From: Spiro-02 sp034114085
GTDB taxonomy: Bacteria > Spirochaetota > Spirochaetia > Sphaerochaetales > Sphaerochaetaceae
Direction of reading: 5' to 3'
NCBI GenBank assembly: GCA_034114085.1
Contig: JAXEWB010000006.1
Location: 1 to 64,000, forward strand
DNA: 64,000 bases
Shown: positions 51,571-59,303 of the stretch, one piece after another
How positions within the stretch are numbered: position 1 is the first letter of the stretch
Layout: the number at the start of each line of letters is the position of its first letter
Notes under the pieces: generated by a model
The model's input: only the letters and a program-made list of their open reading frames with translations
What the model was told of the DNA's origin: nothing
Database searches by the model: none
Program-made: the position numbers and the translations under genes

Positions 51571-51599
51571 ATTATAGCCCAACCCCTTCGGGGGTGCAA
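51571..51599 (-). promoter_or_regulatory. Promoter of rarA, giving a leaderless transcript
   Basis: On the minus strand TTGCAC (51599-51594), a 17-bp spacer and TATAAT (51576-51571), then six bases and the ATG at 51564. The predicted start point is the start codon itself. The spacer contains a CCCC/GGGG inverted pair. Confidence 0.65.
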
Positions 51600-51666
51600 T
51601 CCTGTTTTCGATGAAGAGGCTTTTCGAGGTCGGGAAATGTCCTGGGGACGTGCTGGAGATGTACGG

Positions 51667-52452
51667 TCACTGCGCATTGATGCCGAATACCTCTGCGACT
51701 AGGCTGTCGTCCTGTGGTTTCGGGGTTGTGCGGATAGCGTCCTCTTCAATGGCCATCTGAGTGAAGAACATGTCGCAGATAAGCCTCGCCAGGTGTCCTG
51801 CGGTATCTCCGCTGATTTCTTTCGGAACTGTCCTGCCTGAATAACTTGTGAGATTGAACTGCGCCGTTCTCCAGATATTGTACTTGTTGACGATTCTGTC
51901 CCAAATTTCATTCACACTTTGCGAGCCGTCCGCCTTTTCTGAAAACTGCCGCCGCAACGTCTGTTGCAGCTCCTGTTCCAGTTGATCGGAACAGAAACTG
52001 TCCAACAATGAGGTGGAACTTGTCGTGCCGCCCCGCACAATTGCCTGCGCATCCTGAATTTGCATCGTGGCGATGGTTCCGGCAAGTCGTTCTGGAATTG
52101 TCAGGGCTAGCGAAGAACAAATCGGATATACCGCATCAAGCCATTTCTGGCATTCCGCCTTGATGCCGGGGATAATGTCAAGCTCATCAAGGATGCCTTG
52201 GGCGGTCTGGGGAATATAGGCTTCAAGATGACCGATATCCGCCTTTGTGACGAACATGTTTTCCGGAGCTGCCGTACTGGTTCGTTCCAGCAGGAGTCTG
52301 ATTGCGTCTTCCGCTTTGGCTTCTTCCTCTTCCGAATAGATGCGGAGATTGGCTGGCGCGCTTGCGCAGGCGATAGACAAGACCATGACCAGAAGCATCA
52401 TGCACACAATGGAGACGTTCAGGTGTAATGGAGCAGCATCGTTCCTACGCAT
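51667..52452 (-). CDS. DUF4197-like lipoprotein
   Basis: This 261-residue protein has a lipoprotein signal peptide with LVMVLSIACASA (cysteine about residue 29) and a helical domain matching DUF4197: IPERLAGTIATMQIQDAQAI, VRGGTTSSTSLLDSFCSDQL, then DMFFTQMAIEEDAIRTTP and SLVAEVFGI at the end. The DUF4197 domain is found in exported proteins of unknown function, mostly of Gram-negative bacteria. The start at 52452 has GGAGAT directly upstream. It ends 103 bp before rarA, which has its own promoter, so they are probably separate units. It diverges from the MATE gene at 52601. Confidence 0.75.
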   Translation of the reverse strand: MRRNDAAPLHLNVSIVCMMLLVMVLSIACASAPANLRIYSEEEEAKAEDAIRLLLERTSTAAPENMFVTKADIGHLEAYIPQTAQGILDELDIIPGIKAECQKWLDAVYPICSSLALTIPERLAGTIATMQIQDAQAIVRGGTTSSTSLLDSFCSDQLEQELQQTLRRQFSEKADGSQSVNEIWDRIVNKYNIWRTAQFNLTSYSGRTVPKEISGDTAGHLARLICDMFFTQMAIEEDAIRTTPKPQDDSLVAEVFGINAQ

Positions 52453-52600
52453 ATCTCCGAATATATCATTCGTGGCGGATGCCGTCTACCATGTTCCATT
52501 TCTTCCGACCGTTTCTTGTACCTGCCCCTGATGTGTTTCTGGGCGTTTCTAGACACGTTTCCTCTTGCTCCATCCGATGGTTGCGGTGTAGATTGGAGCA

Positions 52601-53974
52601 ATGGCTCAATCTACACCGCTGGACCTTTCCCAAGGCCCCGTCAACAAACAGATACTGCACCTTGCGATGCCCACCATGTACGGAATGATGTTCCAGGCGT
52701 TCTATGATATCGTGGACATGATCTGGATAGGATTCATTTCTCCCGCCGCGGTGGCGAGCGCCACGATATTCATTACGCTGTTCTGGATTGTCGAAGTGCT
52801 CAATGAGATCGTCGGGACCAGCAGCGTGTCGATGATTAGCCAATACCACGGCGCTCAGGATTTTGAAAGGACGCGGCTAGCCGCCGAGCAGACCATCATC
52901 TTCAAGATTATACTTGCGACATGCGGTGCTATAGTGATGGCGTTGTTGCTTGAACCAGCCTACAGGATGTATTCCGATGACCCCGATGTCATCGGATATG
53001 GTCTGGAATATGGGTTCATCAGGATTGCCTTTATACCGGTTTTCTTTTCATCCTACAGTGTAAATACGATTTTCCGTTGTACCGGCGACGCGAAAACCCC
53101 GATGCGGCTGCTTACTGGCGCGGCAATCGTTAATATTGTTCTTGATCCCCTGTTGATGTTCGATGTCATTCCCGGTACTTCAATTCCTGGCATGGGGTGG
53201 GGGATGGCAGGTGCGGCGATCGCCACGGTCACAGCCATGACGTTTTCCTTCGTGGTTGGATTTTCGTTGTTGTTGGCGGGAAAAGCGCCGATCAAGATCC
53301 GATTTACGGGACTGTTCAAGCTGGACAAGGAGATGGACTACAAGCTGATGACCGTCGGCCTGCCCTCCGGCATGAACCTGTGCTTCAGAAACGTCGTCAC
53401 GTTCATCATCCTGAAGCTTGTGGCGATGTATGGCACTGAGGCGATAGCCGTCGTCGGGGTGGCTACGAGAATCTATCAATTTGGTATCATGCCCTCCATG
53501 GGCATTCAGACCGGCTCCGGCATTATCGTCGGACATAGCCTGGGAGCGGACAACCCCCTGCGGGCGAAGGATGTGGTTCGGCAGACCAATCGCGACTGCC
53601 TGTTGTTCACCGGAATATTCGCGCTTGCCGCGATGCTATTCCCTGGCAAGCTGCTCGGTCTGTTCATGGGCGGCTCGACTGTCAGCGACGAGGGGGCGCG
53701 ACTGTTGTTCATCATGGGCCCCTGCATGCTGGTCTGCGCCTCGATGAGCGGTTTCGGCGCCGCTTTCTATGGATCGGGGGAGAACCGTCCGATCCTGTAC
53801 TCGTCCTTGCTGGGGCAGTGGTGCTTCCAGGTTCCGTATGCGTTGGCCGTCACCTTGGTCCTGCATCTGCCCGTTACTTGGCTTTGGCTTGCATATCTGG
53901 TCGGGGACTGCGCGGAAGCCCTGTCAAGAAGATATTTCTATAGTCGTGGCGCATGGATGAAAAAAAGAGTCTGA
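52601..53974 (+). CDS. MATE-family exporter, second copy
   Basis: This 457-residue membrane protein belongs to the MATE family, with LAMPTMYGMMFQAFYDIVDM and FISPAAVASATIFITLFWIV near the start, GGSTVSDEGARLLFIMGP later and about 12 membrane segments. It differs clearly from the MATE protein at 42018, so the two are not a recent duplication. The start at 52601 follows GGAG closely. No regulator is adjacent. A short gap of 138 bp with an AT-rich stretch separates it from the next gene. Confidence 0.9.
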   Translation: MAQSTPLDLSQGPVNKQILHLAMPTMYGMMFQAFYDIVDMIWIGFISPAAVASATIFITLFWIVEVLNEIVGTSSVSMISQYHGAQDFERTRLAAEQTIIFKIILATCGAIVMALLLEPAYRMYSDDPDVIGYGLEYGFIRIAFIPVFFSSYSVNTIFRCTGDAKTPMRLLTGAAIVNIVLDPLLMFDVIPGTSIPGMGWGMAGAAIATVTAMTFSFVVGFSLLLAGKAPIKIRFTGLFKLDKEMDYKLMTVGLPSGMNLCFRNVVTFIILKLVAMYGTEAIAVVGVATRIYQFGIMPSMGIQTGSGIIVGHSLGADNPLRAKDVVRQTNRDCLLFTGIFALAAMLFPGKLLGLFMGGSTVSDEGARLLFIMGPCMLVCASMSGFGAAFYGSGENRPILYSSLLGQWCFQVPYALAVTLVLHLPVTWLWLAYLVGDCAEALSRRYFYSRGAWMKKRV

Positions 53975-54112
53975 CCACACATCATGTGTTGCCTAAGTCT
54001 GTGCAGGACAAACGCATTTGTTGCCAAAGATAGTGGAATAAGGAAATGTATGTGGACATATATGTTGCCTTATTGTAATATTTTACCATAACAATTTTGG
54101 AGTTTCGCATAC

Positions 54113-54595
54113 ATGAGTCTACTACAGATTGTCCTTTTAGTGATCATCATACCGATTACCATATTGAATATCAGGTTTATTACCACAGGCCGTAGGACGA
54201 AGCAGGTTGCGCAGATGAAATACCGCGCTGTTGTCGCGAACCTCCAATCCCATGAAAAAGAACTTGGCGGGGAGGGAAATTACACGGCGGCGAAGTATGT
54301 GAGCGATGCCGGCGACAACTACCTTGTCTGCCGGTCGAAGAACGCCGACCTCGGGGCTGTGGTGACCGAAAGCGATTTTTTCCTGTTCAATCCGCTTTCC
54401 GGCGCCAGGTGCGGGGTCGCCGTGGAAAAAGAAGGGGAGAAGAAGATACGGAGTGTCGTTTGCCGTATCTCATCACCCGCATGGGGCGATGAAATCGTGA
54501 TTCCTCTTGCGAGAAACCCCCATGGCGTCAAAGGTGTCGGCTCGTTCATATTGCGGACCGCGGAGGACTTCAAGGACGAGGTCAACAGGCGGTAA
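54113..54595 (+). CDS. Hypothetical protein with an N-terminal membrane anchor
   Basis: This 160-residue protein has one hydrophobic segment (about residues 3-23) followed by a basic RRTKQVAQMKYR stretch and a soluble domain of alternating strands (DNYLVCRSKNADLGAVVTES, FLFNPLSGARCGVAVEKEG, DEIVIPLARNPHGVKGVGSF). I do not recognise the family. The domain could face the cytoplasm given the positive charges after the anchor. No operon partner is obvious. Confidence 0.6.
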   Translation: MSLLQIVLLVIIIPITILNIRFITTGRRTKQVAQMKYRAVVANLQSHEKELGGEGNYTAAKYVSDAGDNYLVCRSKNADLGAVVTESDFFLFNPLSGARCGVAVEKEGEKKIRSVVCRISSPAWGDEIVIPLARNPHGVKGVGSFILRTAEDFKDEVNRR

Positions 54596-54657
54596 TCCTT
54601 GACCGGTTTTTCTGCGTGAGATAGTCATGGGTGATGAATAGCATCTGCATGGCAGGT

Positions 54658-54693
54658 AAAAAAAGGCTGTCCCAAAAGAACTTCGAGACAGCC
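54658..54693 (-). terminator. Terminator of the second TTT operon
   Basis: GGCTGTC (54665-54671) and GACAGCC (54687-54693) form a stem; on the minus strand it is followed by TTTTTTT. It lies 23 bp after the SAF-oxidoreductase gene. Confidence 0.85.
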
Positions 54694-54716
54694 CCCGTGA
54701 CGTGACGCTATGACAA

Positions 54717-56093
54717 TCAGTCAAAATCCTTTACGCAGTCCATCATCCGCTTGAGGTTTGAGGTTGAAAGATCGACCATGTCCGTTGTGATCACCGCGCC
54801 CCTCGGAATGTCCTTGACCACTGTCTTTTCCGCGATCAGATAGTAGGGGGCGATGTTGGCGGGCTGGTCGGCTGTAGACTCGAAAGTGACGTACATATCC
54901 ATCAGACATCTGTGATGGGTATGCAGGTCGAGTTTTTCTCCCTTCTTGAAGTCTCGTTCGGCCCTGCACACCATGGTTCCGATGTTGTCGCACTTCGAGT
55001 AGCTTGAAAGTCCGAGATAATAGGCTTGGAGCACCGACATCGGAGCTTCCATTCCCATGTAGTGATAGGGGAGGTACAGGGCCGCGTATTTCTTATTCCT
55101 GCTGATCACGTGTCCCTTTGCGGCGAGGATGTCAATTACCTCGTTGTTGTGGTTCTTGACGATGACGAACACGCCGCCCGCGAAGCTTACCTCGTCGAAA
55201 CGATGGAAGCAGTTGAAGGAGTCGAGTACTCCCGGTTTGTCCAGAAGTCCGCCATCTTCCTTGAGCGCATAGACATCAGCCATTTCAGCCACATTGATCA
55301 TGGGGTAGTGCAGGCGGGGACAGGAAGGAAGAAGGCCTGTGGCGTTCGCGACGACATTCATCTCGTTGTAGTCAGGTACCGCGAACTGAGGATATGCGGC
55401 CAGAAGCCTGCTCCTTTCCCTGAGCGTTTTCTCCATGTTCCCCATCTTCCAATATCCAGCGAGTTCAGGAATATTCGCTTTCTGGTCCCGGTACTCGAAA
55501 TCTCCGGTGATCGGGTCGTAGACGAAATCGTATTCGCTTGACTTTCCGGCGCATACGACTTCCATTCCAAGCGCCTGGATGTAGCTGATCCAGTTGATCA
55601 GGTTCGCGGGCTGGTCTCCGATTGCAATCGAGTACACAAGACCTTTTGACTTCGCGAGGCGATAGAGGTATGGACCTGCGATGACATCCGCTTCCTTTGA
55701 AACCATTGAGACGTGCTTTCCCGCAAACAGGCATTTCTCGGCAAGCACCGCGCTACCTTCTGGGTTCCCTGTCGCCTCTACCACGACATCCGCATCGGTG
55801 ACGGTAATGAGATCTGAGTCTTCAAGCACGATGATCCCGTCCTCCGGGACGGCTTTCACCTCTGCGCCGTTCTTGCAAGGATAGATGTTTTTTTCGTCAT
55901 ATCCAAATTCTTTGAGAATTTTGACGGTCTTGTCGCTGTTGAGGTCGCACACGGCGCGGAGAGAAAGAGTCTTCTCCATCAGGGAAACTTGGGCAAGGAA
56001 TGTATATCCGAAACTACCGTTGGCACCGAGTATCCCTACCTTGCATATTCTCTTTTTATCGGTTCTGGCGAGTATGTTCTCAAAATTAATCAT
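54717..56093 (-). CDS. SAF-domain NAD(P)-dependent oxidoreductase (homoserine-dehydrogenase-like)
   Basis: This 458-residue protein starts with a Rossmann domain (CKVGILGANGSFGYTFLAQV, residues 17-36; VVEATGNPEGSAVLAEKCL), has a middle catalytic-type part (VSMVSKEADVIAGPYLY) and ends in an SAF-like domain (LIAEKTVVKDIPRGAVITTD). The arrangement is that of homoserine-dehydrogenase-like oxidoreductases with a C-terminal SAF domain found next to carboxylate transporters. Several such proteins act on hydroxy or branched-chain sugar acids; the reaction here is unknown. Its start overlaps the end of tctA by four bases, so it is the enzyme most directly linked to the imported carboxylate. Confidence 0.8.
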   Translation of the reverse strand: MINFENILARTDKKRICKVGILGANGSFGYTFLAQVSLMEKTLSLRAVCDLNSDKTVKILKEFGYDEKNIYPCKNGAEVKAVPEDGIIVLEDSDLITVTDADVVVEATGNPEGSAVLAEKCLFAGKHVSMVSKEADVIAGPYLYRLAKSKGLVYSIAIGDQPANLINWISYIQALGMEVVCAGKSSEYDFVYDPITGDFEYRDQKANIPELAGYWKMGNMEKTLRERSRLLAAYPQFAVPDYNEMNVVANATGLLPSCPRLHYPMINVAEMADVYALKEDGGLLDKPGVLDSFNCFHRFDEVSFAGGVFVIVKNHNNEVIDILAAKGHVISRNKKYAALYLPYHYMGMEAPMSVLQAYYLGLSSYSKCDNIGTMVCRAERDFKKGEKLDLHTHHRCLMDMYVTFESTADQPANIAPYYLIAEKTVVKDIPRGAVITTDMVDLSTSNLKRMMDCVKDFD

Positions 56094-57607
56094 ATTTCTC
56101 TCTCTTTTTTCTTTACATGCCGCTTTGTAATCAACGACTTGATGATCGGGCTGAAGAGCATGACGACGGTGAGTACCACGATGGTTCCTGAAATCGGTCG
56201 GGTGATGAAAATCGACGCTTTGCCCTGTGAGATTCCGAGGGCGAGTCTCATCTGAAGTTCAAGTGTCGGCGAGAGTACGAACGCCAACAGGAGCGGCGCT
56301 ACTGAGAAACCATATTGCTTGAGATAGTATGCGCTGAGACCTGAAAGGAGCATGACGCCGATGTCGAACGGATTGTTGTTGCAGGAGTAGGAGCCAATGA
56401 CGCAGATGACGGTGATGATGGGGATCAAGGTCTTTGAAGAAATCTTCAAGATTGAGACAAGGACCGGGATGATCAGCATGCCGACGATAAAGCAGACGAT
56501 GTTTCCGATGTACATGGACGCGATGAGCCCCCACACGAACTGCGGATTGTTCTCGAACAAAAGCGGGCCGGGGTGAAGTCCCCACATCAGAAGCCCTCCT
56601 AGGAGAACCGCCGAAGTCGAAGAGCCCGGTATGCCGAGCGAAAGAAGCGGAACGAATGAACCGACGGCGGCCGCATTGTTTGCCGCTTCTGAGGCCGCAA
56701 CACCGGTGATTTCTCCTTCTCCGAGGTATTTGCCCCGTTTTCCTATTTTCTTCTCAAGAACATAGCAGAGGAACGCCGCAGTGGTTCCACCTGCTCCGGG
56801 CAGAAAACCGACAAGGTTGCCCAAGATACCGCTTCTGATTGAAACAGGAACGATGCTCTTGAACTCTTCCCTGGTGAGCATGCTTTCCTTCAGTGAAATC
56901 TTAGTGATCTTGCTGGTATCCGTTTCTTTCTTTGCGGTGGCCATTTCGATGATCTGGCTGAAGCCGAACATGCCGATAATGAGCGGGATGAATGCGATGC
57001 CGGAGTAGAGGTTGTAGTTTCCGAATGAGAAACGAATCTGACCGGTGGCGTTGTCAGCGCCGATTGTCGCGATGATGAGGCCAAGACCGGTCGCGATCAG
57101 GCCTGGAAGTGGATTGTCGCCCAATATCCAGCCAATTGAAGTAAGTGCGAAGAAGATGAGCGCCGCGGATTCGGCCGGCCCGAAATGAAGACCGACTTCC
57201 GCAAGTGCGGGGCCACAGAAGGTAAGGAAGATAATACCGATTGAACCGCCGATGAAGGATGCGATGTTGCCGGTTGCGAGCGCCTTGCCCGCTTTGCCTT
57301 TCTTTGCCATCGGGTTTCCGTCAAGCGCGGTACACATCGCGGACGAGTCGCCGGGGATATTGAGCAACGTCGCGGAATACGCGCCGCCGAACATATCGCC
57401 GTAATAGATACCGGCAAGCATGATGATTGCGGTAGTGGGGTTCATCTTGAATGTCATGGGGAGGAGCAGCGCGACACCGGCGGCTGCGCCGATACCCGGC
57501 ATCGCCCCGACGATGATCCCCAAGAACCCTCCGACAAAGGTCATGAGAATATTGTTCAAGGTAAAAATATTCTGAAAACCGAAGATTAAGTTCTGAATGT
57601 TTTCCAT
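56090..57607 (-). CDS. TTT-family large permease (TctA-like), second system
   Basis: This 505-residue membrane protein has the full TctA pattern: GGFLGIIVGAMPGIGAAAGVA, YYGDMFGGAYSATLLNIPGD and the second copy VGFLPGAGGTTAAFLCYV followed by LGIPGSSTSAVLLGGLLMWG. It differs clearly from the permease at 3984, so the two transporters were not duplicated recently. It lies between tctB (12 bp) and the SAF-oxidoreductase gene (4-base overlap). Expression should depend on sigma-54 through the promoter upstream of tctC. Confidence 0.95.
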   Translation of the reverse strand: MENIQNLIFGFQNIFTLNNILMTFVGGFLGIIVGAMPGIGAAAGVALLLPMTFKMNPTTAIIMLAGIYYGDMFGGAYSATLLNIPGDSSAMCTALDGNPMAKKGKAGKALATGNIASFIGGSIGIIFLTFCGPALAEVGLHFGPAESAALIFFALTSIGWILGDNPLPGLIATGLGLIIATIGADNATGQIRFSFGNYNLYSGIAFIPLIIGMFGFSQIIEMATAKKETDTSKITKISLKESMLTREEFKSIVPVSIRSGILGNLVGFLPGAGGTTAAFLCYVLEKKIGKRGKYLGEGEITGVAASEAANNAAAVGSFVPLLSLGIPGSSTSAVLLGGLLMWGLHPGPLLFENNPQFVWGLIASMYIGNIVCFIVGMLIIPVLVSILKISSKTLIPIITVICVIGSYSCNNNPFDIGVMLLSGLSAYYLKQYGFSVAPLLLAFVLSPTLELQMRLALGISQGKASIFITRPISGTIVVLTVVMLFSPIIKSLITKRHVKKKEREI

Positions 57608-57619
57608 ATCATTACCTCC

Positions 57620-58087
57620 TTAGAAGATTCCCTTCGGGAACGGGATGTTGAGCCAGAGAACGAAGATTCCATAAAGGAATCCTGTTGTCAGCGCCGCTGT
57701 GACAATCGACCTGAGTACTGGTTTTTTACTGATGAAAATCAACCAGACGGAACAGGTGAGGAACGCGCAGGCAATGAAACCCAGATACTTCAGCAAAAAG
57801 AGGCTGATAAAGCCATATGCGGTCACTGCGATGGGGCGGAATTGCCGGGGAACCCGGCCAAGCATGATATATTCATCTTCACCTTCAAACTTCTTGCCAT
57901 TCAGCGGCTGTTTCTTCACGACCCTCATGATGATGTCCGCCGCGCAGCAGATCAGGACGATCAATCCTCCTATCACGGGGAACAGTCCACCGCCTGGGGC
58001 CTGTCCTGCCCAGATTCCATATTTTCCGAATCCCATTGCGATCCAAAGTATGGATATGAGCATCAGAATAATTTCAATTACGAGCAT
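57620..58087 (-). CDS. TTT-family small membrane subunit (TctB-like), second system
   Basis: This 155-residue protein has four hydrophobic segments and the TctB opening MLVIEIILMLISILWIAMG, with GQAPGGGLFPVIGGLIVLIC in the first third. The ATG at 58087 has AAGGA nine bases upstream; the frame is open for 14 more codons, but these would precede the first membrane segment. It lies 74 bp after tctC and 12 bp before tctA. Confidence 0.88.
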   Translation of the reverse strand: MLVIEIILMLISILWIAMGFGKYGIWAGQAPGGGLFPVIGGLIVLICCAADIIMRVVKKQPLNGKKFEGEDEYIMLGRVPRQFRPIAVTAYGFISLFLLKYLGFIACAFLTCSVWLIFISKKPVLRSIVTAALTTGFLYGIFVLWLNIPFPKGIF

Positions 58088-58161
58088 GTTTAATGTCCTT
58101 TTGGGTAAAAAAAGGGGACTATTGCGCACCGAACATGCAATAATCCCCCTCCGGTCATAGT

Positions 58162-59151
58162 TTATCTGACTACTTTGATCCCATTGCTTTTGGCGAATTC
58201 AACGAGGTTCGCCTCGTGTGATTCAAGGAAGGTCGTGAACTGGTCGCAGTCCATATAGGTCGCGCCGAGGTAGTTCTTGTTAAGGTAGTTGTTCTTCCAC
58301 TCCTCAGTCTCGCTGACCTGCTTGAGGATGTTCGACCAGTAGAGCTGGACGTCCCTGCTCATGTTGGCCGGACCTACGATACCGCGTATCATCTGTACCT
58401 GGCAGGCTTCGTACCCCATTTCGGTGAAAGTGGGTACTTCAGAGAACAGCCCGGAAAGTCTTGAGGGCGAGAAAGTGCCGAGGACCCTGACTCGTCCACC
58501 TTCGAGAAGACCGACGATTTCGGCCGGGTTGGCGATCGCGAAGTCGATGTGTCCGCCGAGGAGAGCGGTGAAAATCTCAGAAGAGGCGAAATACGCGGTA
58601 TGGTTGAACTGAACGCCGGTTTCCTTTTCAAGGATATTGAGTGTCATTGCATCCATATCGTCGCAACAGCCGACAGTCATGCTGCCCGGCTTGGCTTTCA
58701 TCGCCTTCTCTACATCAGCCCATGTCTTGTAGGGGCTTTCTGTTCTGGTAACGATCGTCTGCTCGTCGGTCGCGACACAGGAGATGGGAGTCCATGCTTT
58801 CTTTCCTGCCTTGATGACATCCGTGGTATGGACGAGGAGACAATGCGTTGAATTGATAGTCATCAAATTGTAATCCGCATCCTGCTTTGCGGAGAAATAC
58901 GCAATGCCTACAGCGCCGCCGCCACCAGCTTTGTTGACTACGTTGACCGGCTGTGGGCAAAGATCCTTGGTGGTGATGACATCGGTGATGTTTCTGGCGA
59001 GGACGTCGGAACCACCGCCCGCTGAACCAAGGGCGACAAGTTCAACAGCTCCTGATGGATACGACGCGCTGGATGCTTCCTGCGCACCGTTGGCAAAAAC
59101 ATTTGTAAGGACGCAAAGAACCATTGATACAACGAAAATACCTTTTTTCAT
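58162..59151 (-). CDS. TTT-family periplasmic solute receptor (TctC-like), second system
   Basis: This 329-residue exported receptor starts at 59151 (GGAGG upstream) with a signal peptide (residues 1-20) ending VFANGAQE. The body has VELVALGSAGGGSDVLARNI, VNVVNKAGGGGAVGIAY and LLGGHIDFAIANPAEIVGLL, all TctC-like. Sequence outside these motifs differs from the receptor at 2452, so the ligand is probably different. It is the first gene of an operon transcribed from a sigma-54 promoter under control of the PrpR-like activator upstream. Confidence 0.93.
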   Translation of the reverse strand: MKKGIFVVSMVLCVLTNVFANGAQEASSASYPSGAVELVALGSAGGGSDVLARNITDVITTKDLCPQPVNVVNKAGGGGAVGIAYFSAKQDADYNLMTINSTHCLLVHTTDVIKAGKKAWTPISCVATDEQTIVTRTESPYKTWADVEKAMKAKPGSMTVGCCDDMDAMTLNILEKETGVQFNHTAYFASSEIFTALLGGHIDFAIANPAEIVGLLEGGRVRVLGTFSPSRLSGLFSEVPTFTEMGYEACQVQMIRGIVGPANMSRDVQLYWSNILKQVSETEEWKNNYLNKNYLGATYMDCDQFTTFLESHEANLVEFAKSNGIKVVR

Positions 59152-59184
59152 ATTTTCCTCCATTATTGTTGTGTCTATTCGTAA

Positions 59185-59200
59185 TGCAAGTTCTGTGCCA
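59185..59200 (-). promoter_or_regulatory. Sigma-54 promoter of the second TTT operon
   Basis: On the minus strand TGGCAC (59200-59195), five bases, TTGCA (59189-59185): a near-perfect -24/-12 promoter. The start point is expected near 59174, 23 bases before tctC. Confidence 0.85.
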
Positions 59201-59263
59201 ATTACGTATTCATAACGTTTTCTTGGCAGGGAATGGTTTTGGGGTGGGAAACGCCCCTCGCCA

Positions 59264-59303
59264 TGTAGCATTTGTTGTAGCGGTAGCGTGGCATGCTACA
59301 ACA
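59264..59303 (-). promoter_or_regulatory. Upstream activator sites overlapping the regulator's 3' end
   Basis: Three related half sites occur within 40 bp: TGTTGTAGC and GCTACAACA form a 9-bp inverted pair, and TGTAGCAT and ATGCTACA form a second. They lie about 65-105 bp upstream of the sigma-54 -24 box. Part of them codes for the last residues and stop of the activator gene. Confidence 0.6.
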
